This document shows, one piece after another, positions 1 through 8,513 of a stretch of DNA of 64,000 nt (its first letter is position 1; every line of letters begins with the position of its first letter). The notes beneath the pieces are model-generated. The model was not told the DNA's origin. It searched no databases and saw nothing but the letters and a program-made list of their open reading frames with translations. A program made the translations under genes and the position numbers. The stretch spans positions 1 through 64,000 of the forward strand of contig CAYWVS010000003.1 in NCBI GenBank assembly GCA_964461765.1. The letters are read 5' to 3'. The DNA is from JAVVUJ01 sp964461765 (GTDB lineage Bacteria; Bacillota; Clostridia; Peptostreptococcales; Anaerovoracaceae).

Positions 1-56
1 TGATTATCATCGTTGCTGTTATTGTTGACATGAGAAAGAATGCTAAGAAGAAATAA
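1..56 (+). CDS. C-terminal end of a membrane protein, probably a sugar ABC transporter permease (partial)
   Basis: Only the last 17 codons are present; the frame is open from the window edge to TAA at 54-56. The translated tail is a run of Ile/Val residues followed by Asp-Met-Arg-Lys and a lysine-rich end. A final membrane helix followed by a short basic cytoplasmic tail is typical of RbsC-type monosaccharide permeases, and the next genes are sugar-catabolic, so a permease is the likeliest identity. This rests on context and composition only. Confidence 0.5.
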   Translation, partial: IIIVAVIVDMRKNAKKK

Positions 57-82
57 ATTAATTTTTATAATAGGAGGAACTA

Positions 83-1132
83 ATGAACAAATTAAAAGAA
101 ATGTCAGAAAAATTTCCAATGACTCAAGTGTGGAATGATTCTTGTTCCATAAAAGAGTTAAAATATTGTATGGAAAACGGAGGAGTGGGAGCTACCACCA
201 ACCCCGTTATCGTAAAGGGTGTATTGGAGAAAGAACTGGATGATTATAGAGAATACATCGCTCAACTGGTAAAGGATAATCCCACATCCTCAGAAGATGA
301 AATCGCATGGATGGTTATAGAAAAAATGGCGATAGATGGAGCCAAGCTCTTAGAGCCACTGTTTGATCCTAAAAAGGGGACAGGTAGAATTTCCATCCAA
401 ACCAATACTAAATATTTTAACAATTCAGAAAAGTTAGTAGAGCAAGCCGTATACTTCAACACCTTGGCTCCCAATATGCAGGTAAAAGCTCCCGCCACAT
501 CCGCAGGGGTGAAAGCTTTTGAAGAGATGACCTATAGAGGTGTCAGCGTTAACGCTACGGTATCCTTCTCAGCAACTCAAGCCATCGCAGTGGGAGAAGC
601 CATAGAGAGAGGACTGAAGAGACGAGAAGCGGAAGGCATGGACAACTCTGAGATGAATCCTGTATGCACCATCATGGTAGGGAGAATTGACGATTGGCTA
701 AAAGGAATTGTAGAGAAGGAAAACTTGGCCATTGACCCTGCTGCCTTAAATTATGCGGGGATTGCTTGTGTAAAGAAAGCATACAAAGTGTATAATGAGC
801 GAGGATACAAGACCAAGATGTTAGCAGCTGCTTACAGAACATACTTGCAGTGGCACGAGTTCATCGGCGGAGACCTGGTATTGACTATTCCATATAAATA
901 TCAGGTACAGTTTAACAATTCCGACAAAGAAGTAGTGGCAAAGATGGACGAGGAAGTTAAGGCAGAGTATATAGAAGAATTGAGAAAGTTACCTGACTTT
1001 GTAAAGGCTTACGACCAGATGACGGTAGAAGAGTTTGATACCTTCGGACCGGTGAACAAGACCTTGGATCAGTTTGCCGGTGGCTATGATGATCTGGTAA
1101 AAATCATCAGAAAATTTATGATTAAGTTTTAA
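83..1132 (+). CDS. Transaldolase family protein
   Basis: A 349-residue class I aldolase-type enzyme of the transaldolase family, which transfers a dihydroxyacetone unit between sugar phosphates through a lysine Schiff base. Visible signatures are the TTNP motif at residues 38-41 (the transaldolase TSNP-type signature), a central IQTNTK strand near 105-110, and the predicted catalytic lysine K135 in the VKAPAT segment. It is longer than TalB (about 316) and much longer than TalC-type enzymes (about 215). The ATG has an AGGAGG site 8 nt upstream. It lies 19 bp before an IolB-type isomerase and after a probable sugar permease, so it is probably not the housekeeping pentose-phosphate enzyme but part of a dedicated sugar pathway, either inositol-related or transaldolase-type sulfoglycolysis. 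Family call is firm; substrate is unknown. Confidence 0.85.
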   Translation: MNKLKEMSEKFPMTQVWNDSCSIKELKYCMENGGVGATTNPVIVKGVLEKELDDYREYIAQLVKDNPTSSEDEIAWMVIEKMAIDGAKLLEPLFDPKKGTGRISIQTNTKYFNNSEKLVEQAVYFNTLAPNMQVKAPATSAGVKAFEEMTYRGVSVNATVSFSATQAIAVGEAIERGLKRREAEGMDNSEMNPVCTIMVGRIDDWLKGIVEKENLAIDPAALNYAGIACVKKAYKVYNERGYKTKMLAAAYRTYLQWHEFIGGDLVLTIPYKYQVQFNNSDKEVVAKMDEEVKAEYIEELRKLPDFVKAYDQMTVEEFDTFGPVNKTLDQFAGGYDDLVKIIRKFMIKF

Positions 1133-1151
1133 TTGAACTTGAGGAGATTTC

Positions 1152-1940
1152 ATGCTAATTAAAGTAAAACCATTAGAAAATGGCTACAATGAAGTTACAA
1201 ACATGGACAGCATTGCTCCTTCTATGCTCATGGATATCGGTATTCAAAAAATATCCTCAGGAGAAATCTGTGAGTTTATAGATGAGGAAAAAGAAACCGC
1301 TTTCCTCCTTATGGACGGGAAAATTACCTTTGTATTTGACCAAGAGAGGTTAGAAGCAGAGAGACATTCACTATTTGATGAAAATCCTGTGGCCTTACAT
1401 GTGTCAAGAGGAACTGCAGTAAAAATTGAGGCAAAAACGGACAGTGAATTATTAATACAAAAAACCAATAATGAGGAGACCTTCCCGTCCAAGTTTTACT
1501 CTCAGGATCAATGCAGAACGGATATTTTCGGGGAAAATGTATGGAACGATACAGCCAGAAGGGCTGTAAGAACCGTATTCGATTATGGTAATGCTCCTTA
1601 TTCCAACATGGTATTGGGGGAAGTCATCAATTATCCCGGAAAGTGGTCCAGTTATATCCCTCACGGACATGATCAGCCGGAGGTTTATTACTACCGTTTT
1701 GATCGTCCCCAGGGGTTTGGAGTAGGATTTATCGGCGATGAAGCATTTAAAACCTTTCACAACAGTGCTCTATGCATTGACGGAGGGCCAACTCATCCCC
1801 AAGCCACAGCTCCGGGATATGCCATGTGGTACTGCTGGATGATTCGTCACTTAAAGGATAATCCTTGGACTAGCAGAATTGACGACGATGTTCACAAGTG
1901 GCTGTTGGAAAAGGATGTTAAAATCTGGCCTGAAAAATAA
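1152..1940 (+). CDS. iolB: KduI/IolB-family isomerase (5-deoxy-glucuronate isomerase-like)
   Basis: A 262-residue bicupin of the KduI/IolB family. IolB interconverts 5-deoxy-D-glucuronate and 2-deoxy-5-keto-D-gluconate in myo-inositol breakdown. The second cupin carries the expected metal set: H171, H173 and E178 in a PHGHDQPE stretch after the conserved KWSSY segment, and H215 in the THPQ turn, followed by the PGYAMWY segment typical of the family. The start is the ATG after GAGGAG, 19 bp downstream of the transaldolase, so the two are co-transcribed. No other iol gene is in view, so the sugar may be something other than inositol; transaldolase plus an aldose-ketose isomerase would also suit sulfoquinovose breakdown. 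The symbol reflects family, not proven reaction. Confidence 0.72.
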   Translation: MLIKVKPLENGYNEVTNMDSIAPSMLMDIGIQKISSGEICEFIDEEKETAFLLMDGKITFVFDQERLEAERHSLFDENPVALHVSRGTAVKIEAKTDSELLIQKTNNEETFPSKFYSQDQCRTDIFGENVWNDTARRAVRTVFDYGNAPYSNMVLGEVINYPGKWSSYIPHGHDQPEVYYYRFDRPQGFGVGFIGDEAFKTFHNSALCIDGGPTHPQATAPGYAMWYCWMIRHLKDNPWTSRIDDDVHKWLLEKDVKIWPEK

Positions 1941-2037
1941 ACTCTCCTACAAAGAATAGTGTGGGATAGGATAGGCTTTAAAAAAGACAAAATGCAAAAA
2001 ATAAAATTGAAAAAAATTTGATTCTGGAAAATGTTTC

Positions 2038-2067
2038 TTGACAAAGACCCTGGTTCTGTTTTATACT
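2038..2067 (+). promoter_or_regulatory. Sigma-A-type promoter of carD
   Basis: TTGACA at 2038-2043 and TATACT at 2062-2067 are separated by 18 bp. The predicted start lies about 20 nt before the GGAGG site (2083-2087) of carD. It marks the boundary between the sugar operon on the left and the housekeeping block. Confidence 0.65.
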
Positions 2068-2095
2068 AAAGGTTACAGTACTGGAGGTCTTTTTC

Positions 2096-2575
2096 ATGTT
2101 TGGAATAGGTGATAAAATCGTATACCCCATGCATGGTGCAGGAGTCATTGAAAAAATTGAAGAACAGAGAATCCTGGATCAGAATAGGCGGTATTATATA
2201 CTAAGAGTGCCATGTGGCGATATGAAGATCATGGTTCCCGTAGAAAATGCTGAGGATATTGGAGTCAGAGGCGTTATCAATCCGGACAAGCTGGGGAAAG
2301 TGTTGGAATATCTCGGCGGTGAAACCACGGTCATGTCTGACAACTGGAACAGAAGGTTTCGGGAGAATCAGGACAAGCTTAAGAGCGGGGAAGTTTTTCA
2401 AGTGGCAGAAGTCATTAGAAATTTAATGAGAACCGATATAGCTAAAAAATTATCCACGGGTGAAAAGAAAATGCTGACCAATGCAAAGCAAATTTTGGCC
2501 AGTGAAATTATCTTGGTTAAGGATGTAGATGAAACCGAGGCTATCGATATCATTCAACAAGCTGTGGGACTTTAA
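2096..2575 (+). CDS. carD: CarD/CdnL-family RNA polymerase-binding regulator
   Basis: A 159-residue CarD-family protein. These bind the beta subunit of RNA polymerase through an N-terminal Tudor-like domain and stabilise open complexes, notably at rRNA promoters. The N-terminal 65 residues carry the family pattern, GDKIVYPMHGAG followed by a beta-rich segment ending in MVPVENA; the remainder is the helical DNA-contacting domain. Length is standard. It has its own promoter and a GGAGG site 8 nt before the ATG. CarD directly ahead of a PIN/TRAM gene and ispD is the usual order in many Firmicutes, which supports the call. Confidence 0.92.
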   Translation: MFGIGDKIVYPMHGAGVIEKIEEQRILDQNRRYYILRVPCGDMKIMVPVENAEDIGVRGVINPDKLGKVLEYLGGETTVMSDNWNRRFRENQDKLKSGEVFQVAEVIRNLMRTDIAKKLSTGEKKMLTNAKQILASEIILVKDVDETEAIDIIQQAVGL

Positions 2576-2627
2576 TTTTTCCCCTTTGGTTTGTTATGGT
2601 TGAGAAAAAACTATATCTAAAAAAGTT

Positions 2628-2660
2628 AAATGCCTGAAATATATTTTTAGGCATTTACTT
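2628..2660 (+). terminator. Probable intrinsic terminator after carD
   Basis: AAATGCCT (2628-2635) pairs perfectly with AGGCATTT (2649-2656) around a 13-nt A/T-rich loop; a short ACTT follows. The U-tract is poor, so termination may be partial and allow read-through into the PIN/TRAM gene. Confidence 0.45.
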
Positions 2661-2680
2661 TGGGGAGAGGAGGTGAAGGA

Positions 2681-3778
2681 ATGATTAGGAAAATTTTCAG
2701 GGGAATATTTACTTTGGCCGGAGCTATACTGGGAGTAGGTATTTATCTTTTATTAAAGTTTTTGTTTGACGATACGCCCTTTGTACAGAGTCTTGAATTA
2801 ACAGAAACACAATTTTTTATGGTCGGTGTGACCATCGCAATTATTTTTGGATTATTATTTTTTCTTCTTACCCCAGCTTTTGGAAGACAAGGTGCCAAGG
2901 TAGCAAAGAATATTGAGACTGATTTGCAGAAGGTTCCTGCTAATGACATTTTGTTAGGAACCACAGGGTTAATTGCGGGATTAGTGATGGCTTTTCTCAT
3001 AAGCCCTGTTTTTGCAGAGCTACTTTATATCGGTACTGTGCTTTCCATTATGACCTATATTTTCTTAGGATATTTGGGAATTATCATAGCTACCAAAAAA
3101 GGAAAGGATCTGCTACCGGCCTGGATTTCTGCCAGAAAGGCGGCAGGCGGTGCAAAGGCTAAGAGCAAAGCAGGAGATGCCACTGCAAAAATATTAGATA
3201 CCAGTGTTATCATAGATGGAAGAATTGCAGATATCATGAAGACAGGATTCATTGAGGGGAATATCGTTATCCCCGAATTTGTTTTGTTGGAGCTTCAACA
3301 TATTGCTGACTCCTCTGATGGTTTGAAAAGAAACCGAGGAAGAAGAGGCTTGGACATCTTAAATAAAATTCAAAAGGAATATGGCATTGAAATTTACAAT
3401 ACTGCCTCAGAAAAGTCTTTAGAAGAGATACCGGAAGTGGACATTAAGCTACTGAAGTTGGCTCAGATGATGAATGGTAAGGTGGTTACAAACGACTTTA
3501 ACCTAAATAAGGTAGCTACCATTAAGGGTGTAGAGGTTTTAAATATCAATGAACTAGCCAACACTTTAAAACCCGTGGTTTTGCCTGGTGAGGATATGCA
3601 GATATTCTTGGTAAAAGAAGGTAAGGAAAACAATCAAGGAGTTGCCTATTTAGACGATGGTACCATGATTGTAGTGGAGGAAGGAAGAAGATTTATCGGT
3701 GAAACTGTAGATGTAACGGTGACTAGCGTGTTACAGACTTCAGCAGGAAGGATGATCTTTGCAAAGCCTAAGAAATAA
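2681..3778 (+). CDS. Membrane-anchored PIN/TRAM domain protein (YacL-like)
   Basis: A YacL-type protein: four N-terminal membrane helices in roughly the first 125 residues, a PIN nuclease-fold domain beginning at the LDTSVIIDGR segment (first acidic residue of the PIN site) with VTNDFNLNK as the second acidic cluster, and a C-terminal TRAM domain, a small RNA-binding beta barrel. The family is conserved beside ispD in Firmicutes; PIN domains are Mg-dependent RNases, but the physiological target of YacL is not established. I start at ATG 2681, which follows GGAGGTG by 7 nt; an in-frame TTG at 2660 would place the ribosome site inside the coding sequence and is rejected. The gene lies 9 bp before ispDF. 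Confidence 0.9.
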   Translation: MIRKIFRGIFTLAGAILGVGIYLLLKFLFDDTPFVQSLELTETQFFMVGVTIAIIFGLLFFLLTPAFGRQGAKVAKNIETDLQKVPANDILLGTTGLIAGLVMAFLISPVFAELLYIGTVLSIMTYIFLGYLGIIIATKKGKDLLPAWISARKAAGGAKAKSKAGDATAKILDTSVIIDGRIADIMKTGFIEGNIVIPEFVLLELQHIADSSDGLKRNRGRRGLDILNKIQKEYGIEIYNTASEKSLEEIPEVDIKLLKLAQMMNGKVVTNDFNLNKVATIKGVEVLNINELANTLKPVVLPGEDMQIFLVKEGKENNQGVAYLDDGTMIVVEEGRRFIGETVDVTVTSVLQTSAGRMIFAKPKK

Positions 3779-3787
3779 GGGAATAGA

Positions 3788-4945
3788 ATGTATAAAGGTA
3801 AAAAAGTTTCAGTGATCATACCTTGTGCAGGTAAAGGAACCAGAATGCATACCCCCATCGCCAAGCAATTTCTTGAAATTGATGGGACACCCATTTTAGC
3901 CATGACCATTCAAGCCTTTGATAAAAATGATTTTACAGATCAAATCATAATAGTTGTCAACGAAGAACATATGGAATATTGCAATCAAAATATTTTAGTT
4001 AAATATGGGCTTCAGAAAAGAGTTAGAGTGATAGCCGGAGGTCGGGAACGACAAGATTCCGTATGGGCGGGAATCAACTGCATAGAAGAAGATGCAGAGT
4101 TGGTTCTGATTCACGATGGTGTAAGACCCTTTGTAACTCCGGAGGTGATTGCCGGTGTGTTGGAAAAGGCGAATTTATATGGTGCCGCTGTAGCCGCAGT
4201 ACCCGTAAAGGATACCATTAAGGTTATGCACGAGGATATTTTTACCCAAACTCCGGAAAGGAAAAACCTTTATCAAATTCAGACTCCTCAGGGGTTTTGT
4301 AAAAGGTTATTGATAGATGCTTATAAAAAAGCTTTTCAAGATAAATTTTATGGAACTGATGATGCGGTTTTGGTAGAACGTTTGGGAGAGAAGGTATATT
4401 TTTCCATGGGAGATTATATGAATAGAAAGATTACAACTCTGGATGATTTGCCTCAAGGAGGTTCTGCTCTTCCCAAAGTAGGTATTGGCTACGATGTTCA
4501 TGCTCTAGTGGAAAATCGTATATTGGTATTAGGCGGTGTGGAAATACCTTATGAAAAAGGCTTGGCAGGTCACTCAGACGCAGACGTTTTAATCCATGCT
4601 CTCATGGATGCCATGTTGGGAGCCGCTGCTATGGGAGATATCGGAAAGCATTTTCCGGATACTCAGGCAGAATACAAAGGAATTTCCAGCCTAAAGCTCT
4701 TAGAAAGAGTAGGAGACTTATTGGAAAAAAGGGGTTACGTCCTAGGCAATGCAGATATTACGGTAATAGCGGAAAGACCCAAAATAGCAAAGTTTAAACC
4801 ACAGATGATAACAAATATTTCATCAGTATTAAAAATACAGGAAGATCAGATCAATATTAAGGGAACCACCACAGAAAAACTAGGATTTTGTGGTAGGGGT
4901 GAAGGAATTGCCGCAGAAGCAGTGGTTCTTTTAATGAAATATTAA
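3788..4945 (+). CDS. ispDF: Bifunctional IspD-IspF (MEP cytidylyltransferase / MECDP synthase)
   Basis: One 385-residue polypeptide fuses two enzymes of the non-mevalonate isoprenoid pathway. Residues 1-225 are IspD: a nucleotide-binding PCAGKGTRM loop at 12-20, K27 in the AKQF segment, and the HDGVRPF motif at 109-115. Residues 229-385 are IspF, beginning GIGYDVHAL with zinc ligands D236 and H238 and H270, and the GHSDADVLIHAL signature at 261-272. The two domains are joined by a short linker (PQGGSALPK). IspD forms CDP-methylerythritol from CTP and MEP, and IspF later forms the cyclodiphosphate; the intervening kinase IspE is not in view. Separate ispD and ispF genes are usual in Firmicutes, so the fusion is a taxonomic marker. 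Confidence 0.94.
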   Translation: MYKGKKVSVIIPCAGKGTRMHTPIAKQFLEIDGTPILAMTIQAFDKNDFTDQIIIVVNEEHMEYCNQNILVKYGLQKRVRVIAGGRERQDSVWAGINCIEEDAELVLIHDGVRPFVTPEVIAGVLEKANLYGAAVAAVPVKDTIKVMHEDIFTQTPERKNLYQIQTPQGFCKRLLIDAYKKAFQDKFYGTDDAVLVERLGEKVYFSMGDYMNRKITTLDDLPQGGSALPKVGIGYDVHALVENRILVLGGVEIPYEKGLAGHSDADVLIHALMDAMLGAAAMGDIGKHFPDTQAEYKGISSLKLLERVGDLLEKRGYVLGNADITVIAERPKIAKFKPQMITNISSVLKIQEDQINIKGTTTEKLGFCGRGEGIAAEAVVLLMKY

Positions 4946-5026
4946 ATGTTTAAATAAATTGAGTTTGTTTTAAATATATAGGATATAGGAGATGGGAAGC
5001 TCTATATTCTAATGAGAGGAGACAGT

Positions 5027-6754
5027 ATGAGACTATCCAAACTATATTTCAGAACCTTACGGGAAGTGCCAAATGAGGCTGAAATACCCAGTCATATATG
5101 GCTGTTACGTGCAGGCATGATCAGAAAGCTTGTGTCGGGAGTCTACGGATTTATGCCCATGGGATTTCGTTCCCTGCGAAAAATAGAGGAAATTATTCGG
5201 GAAGAGATGAACGCAAAAGGAGCTCAAGAGATTAACATGTCCGCTTTACAGCCCGCAGAGCTTTGGAAGGAATCGGGGCGATGGTATGCCTACGGACCTG
5301 AAATGTGGAGACTAAAGGATCGAAATGAGAGAGAGTTTTGCTTGGGACCTACTCATGAAGAAATTTTTACAGATATTGTAAGGAATGAAGTCAATTCCTA
5401 CAGGCATCTTCCTTTAAATCTGTATCAAATACAGACCAAATATCGGGATGAGGCTAGACCAAGGTTTGGACTTATGCGTAGCCGTGAGTTTGTCATGAAG
5501 GATGCTTATTCTTTTGACAGAAACAGAGAAGATTTGGATAAGAGCTATCAGGAGATGTACGATGCCTATGAGCGTGTCTTTACCAGATGTGGACTTACTT
5601 ACCGTGCTGTAGAAGCGGACACAGGTGCCATCGGAGGTAATGCTTCCCACGAATTTACCGCCCTTTCCGATGTGGGAGAAAGTGAGATAGCTTACTGTGA
5701 GAAATGCCAAATGGCGGCTACCACAGAGAGAACTCAGTGTGTAGATTCACCATCCTATGAGGATAGCGAGTACGCCATGGAAATGGTAGAGACTCCCGGA
5801 ACAAAAACCATTGCTGAAGTAGCGAACTTTTTAGGAGTAGCAGAAAGCAAGACCATTAAGGCTTTGTTATTTGTAACCTACGATCAAGATGGGAAGGAAT
5901 CAGAATATGTTGCCGCCTTTATTAGAGGTGACAGAGAATTAAATATGACTAAGCTAGTCAATGCCTTAAACATTCCCGAGCATGCCATTGAATTTGCCGA
6001 TGAAGCAAAGATGGGGGAAAAGACCGGTTGCGTAGGAGGATTTACAGGTCCTGTAGGTTTGCATGATTGTAAGATAGTGGTGGATAGCGAACTGGTACAT
6101 CTAAAAAATTTAGTGGCAGGAGCTTGCAAGGAAGACCACCATATTAAAAATGTAAACTACGGGCGAGATTATAAGGGCGATATTATTGTTGATTTAAAAT
6201 TGGTGAAGGAAGGATATCCTTGTGCTGAATGTGGTGCATCTCTGAAAATCGCCAGAGGGATAGAAGTTGGTCAGGTGTTTAAGCTGGGAACCAAATACAG
6301 TGAAGCCATGGGCGCCTATTATAAGGATGAAAACATGGAGGATCAGCTGATTGTAATGGGCTGTTATGGAATCGGTGTTACCAGAACCTTGGCAGCGGTG
6401 GTGGAGCAGCATCACGATGATTTTGGAATTATCTGGCCTGTATCCATAGCCCCTTATCATGTAATCGTAACCGTTGTAAATACCAAGGAGCAGGAGCAGG
6501 TTGTTTTGGCAGAGAAGATTTACAATGAACTGAACCAAGCAGGGATTGAAGTGCTGCTGGATGATAGAGATGAGAGACCGGGAGTAAAGTTTAAAGATGC
6601 CGATATTCTGGGAATTCCCGTTAGAATTACCGTGGGCAAAAAAGCCGGTCAAGGTATTGTAGAATATAAATTAAGGAAGGATCAGGAGAAAATAGAGATT
6701 CTTGATTTCCAAGCCACGGATAGAGCAATTCAGTTTATTCGTGAAGAAAAGTAA
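5027..6754 (+). CDS. proS: Prolyl-tRNA synthetase, bacterial type with editing domain
   Basis: A class II aminoacyl-tRNA synthetase that charges tRNA-Pro. Motif 1 is the GMIRKLVSGVYGFMPMG region, motif 2 is the TKYRDEARPRFGLMRSREF segment, and motif 3 is the GCYGIGVTR segment; the C-terminal anticodon-binding domain holds the DDRDERPGVKFKDAD stretch. Between motifs 2 and 3, roughly residues 225-400, lies the INS insertion that hydrolyses mischarged Ala-tRNA-Pro, marking the prokaryote-like long form. I start at ATG 5027, 5 nt after AGAGGAG; an in-frame ATG at 5012 lies upstream of that ribosome site and gives an implausible five-residue extension. It directly precedes the CHR genes with one base between stop and start codons. 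Confidence 0.95.
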   Translation: MRLSKLYFRTLREVPNEAEIPSHIWLLRAGMIRKLVSGVYGFMPMGFRSLRKIEEIIREEMNAKGAQEINMSALQPAELWKESGRWYAYGPEMWRLKDRNEREFCLGPTHEEIFTDIVRNEVNSYRHLPLNLYQIQTKYRDEARPRFGLMRSREFVMKDAYSFDRNREDLDKSYQEMYDAYERVFTRCGLTYRAVEADTGAIGGNASHEFTALSDVGESEIAYCEKCQMAATTERTQCVDSPSYEDSEYAMEMVETPGTKTIAEVANFLGVAESKTIKALLFVTYDQDGKESEYVAAFIRGDRELNMTKLVNALNIPEHAIEFADEAKMGEKTGCVGGFTGPVGLHDCKIVVDSELVHLKNLVAGACKEDHHIKNVNYGRDYKGDIIVDLKLVKEGYPCAECGASLKIARGIEVGQVFKLGTKYSEAMGAYYKDENMEDQLIVMGCYGIGVTRTLAAVVEQHHDDFGIIWPVSIAPYHVIVTVVNTKEQEQVVLAEKIYNELNQAGIEVLLDDRDERPGVKFKDADILGIPVRITVGKKAGQGIVEYKLRKDQEKIEILDFQATDRAIQFIREEK

Positions 6755-6755
6755 A

Positions 6756-7316
6756 ATGAACCGAAATTGGGAATTATTTAGTACCTTTTTTACCTTGGGA
6801 TTATTTACCATCGGTGGGGGATTGGCAATGCTGCCACTGATACGAAGTATCGTGGTAGATAAAAAGCAGTGGATGACACAGGAAGAATGTGTGGACTGTT
6901 TTTCCGTATGTCAGGCTTTACCGGGAGTCATCGCAGTAAATGTAGCAATTTTTATAGGAAGGAAAATCAAGGGTTTCTCCGGTGCCGTATGCGCAACCTT
7001 GGGGGTTGTTTTTCCTTCTTTTTTTATCATCATTTTATTGGTTCTGTTTTTAAATAATATTCAAGATAATCCTCATGTGACAGGTGCCTTTGAAGGAATC
7101 AAAGCAGCAGCAGCAGGTTTAATCGCTGTGGCTGCTTATGAGTTAGGGAAAAAAACCATCAACACTATCTTTGGGTGGGTGGTGGCCTTGGCAGCTTTTG
7201 GTTCCGTTGTGTTTTTAGGCTTCAATGCGGTTTGGATCATTCTGGTGGGGGCAATTTTGGGGTATGCTTCTTATTTCATTAAAAATTGGAGAAATAAGGG
7301 AAGGGACATAGAATGA
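6756..7316 (+). CDS. CHR-family (chromate transporter-like) membrane protein, first half
   Basis: A 187-residue membrane protein with one CHR domain of the chromate ion transporter family. The FTIGGGLAMLPLI motif near residue 15 and the FSVCQALPGVIAVN motif near 45 are the family signatures. It starts at ATG 6756, one base after the proS stop; an in-frame TTG at 6702 within proS is rejected. It overlaps the second CHR gene by 4 bp (ATGA), so the pair is translationally coupled and probably forms a heterodimer, as in short-chain CHR pairs. Paired short CHR proteins export chromate in some bacteria, but in many Firmicutes the physiological anion is unknown. Confidence 0.85.
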   Translation: MNRNWELFSTFFTLGLFTIGGGLAMLPLIRSIVVDKKQWMTQEECVDCFSVCQALPGVIAVNVAIFIGRKIKGFSGAVCATLGVVFPSFFIIILLVLFLNNIQDNPHVTGAFEGIKAAAAGLIAVAAYELGKKTINTIFGWVVALAAFGSVVFLGFNAVWIILVGAILGYASYFIKNWRNKGRDIE

Positions 7317-7861
7317 TAGCACTATTGAATTTATTCTTATCTTTTTTTAGATTGGGAATTTTCGGGTTTGGTGGAGGCTATGCTATGCTACCCCTGATTT
7401 TTCAAAGTGTACAAAGCTTTGGCTTTATGAGTACCACAGAGTTTTCTCGTTTAGTGGCTCTGTCTCAAATTACGCCAGGTCCTGTAGCTATCAATGGTGC
7501 TACTTATGTAGGGTTTAATTATGCAGGCTTTTCAGGTGCAGCGGCAGCGACCCTAGGTGTGATTTTTCCATCCTTTATCTTAGTAATCTTGGCAGCCCGA
7601 TTTATAGATAAATTCAGAGATACGGCAACCCTCAACGCTATTTTATCCGGAATACGACCTGCAACAGTGGGATTAATTGCCTCTGCGGTGATATTTATTG
7701 GAGAAACTACCATAATAAATGGTTCTTTGTGGAATTTTCAGGGTATAAAAGTATTGCCATTATGTATTTTTATTTGTACAATATTACTATCGGGGAAATT
7801 TAAGATGAGTCCTATAAAAATAACTGTTTTGGCAGGGGTTTTAGGAGCTATATTTATTTAA
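7313..7861 (+). CDS. CHR-family (chromate transporter-like) membrane protein, second half
   Basis: A 182-residue single-CHR-domain protein, partner of the preceding gene. It repeats the family motif FGFGGGYAMLPLI near residues 18-30 and the LSQITPGPVAING motif near 47-59; five to six hydrophobic helices follow. The ATG overlaps the TGA of the upstream gene. The two proteins are divergent paralogues with the opposite-topology arrangement known for short-chain CHR pairs, which fits one transport unit. Substrate not determinable. Confidence 0.85.
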   Translation: MIALLNLFLSFFRLGIFGFGGGYAMLPLIFQSVQSFGFMSTTEFSRLVALSQITPGPVAINGATYVGFNYAGFSGAAAATLGVIFPSFILVILAARFIDKFRDTATLNAILSGIRPATVGLIASAVIFIGETTIINGSLWNFQGIKVLPLCIFICTILLSGKFKMSPIKITVLAGVLGAIFI

Positions 7862-7875
7862 TTAAGGAGTCTTTT

Positions 7876-8331
7876 ATGTGGGTAGGTGGAGTACGTGTCA
7901 TCGTGGCAGACGAGGAAAGGCGAGTCCTGATGGTCAGGCAGCACCATGAAGAACGTGATATCTGGATGCTTCCGGGCGGTGGAATCGAAGAGGGCGAAAA
8001 TGCCTTTCAAGGTGCAGTGCGTGAAGTAAAGGAAGAGACGGGTTTGGACATTTTGCCTGTGGATCTCATATGGCATGTGGAGGAAGTGAATGAAAAACGA
8101 GGGCAACGCTTCGTAGCCTATATTTTAGCAAAGCTTTCGGGTGGAGAACTCTCTCTGGGCATGGATCCGGAATTTGACAATGAGCATCAGGTGTTAAATA
8201 AGGTGGAGTTTATGCCATTGACCCAGATTATTCAGTTGGACAACCTCTACCCGGAATTTCTACGACAGGAGCTATCAGGTGCTCTGGACAGGATACATTC
8301 CGGGCAAAGTGTATATAAAGTTAGAATATGA
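7876..8331 (+). CDS. NUDIX hydrolase
   Basis: A 151-residue NUDIX enzyme that cleaves a nucleoside diphosphate linked to another group. The 23-residue Nudix box runs from GGGIEEGE to REVKEETGL, about residues 34-57, with the REVKEE metal-binding core intact. It begins 14 bp after the CHR pair with an AAGGAG site and may be translated from the same message. The substrate cannot be read from sequence; the REx2EE core is complete, so it should be active. Confidence 0.85.
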   Translation: MWVGGVRVIVADEERRVLMVRQHHEERDIWMLPGGGIEEGENAFQGAVREVKEETGLDILPVDLIWHVEEVNEKRGQRFVAYILAKLSGGELSLGMDPEFDNEHQVLNKVEFMPLTQIIQLDNLYPEFLRQELSGALDRIHSGQSVYKVRI

Positions 8332-8513
8332 TTAAAATTCTAATAGAGATTTATATTAATAGAAAATTTATATAAAAAAATACTATTTTTTACAAAAGGT
8401 AATTTTCAAATTACTTTGAAATTATAAAATAAATATTTATTATATAATTTTTCATATTGTAATTATTCAATGTAAACAAAAAACAAATATATAAAATGAG
8501 AAGGAGAATCTAA

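Noticed and set aside
2660..2680. In-frame TTG start for the PIN/TRAM gene
   Set aside because: It would place the GGAGG site inside the coding sequence; ATG 2681 has ideal spacing.
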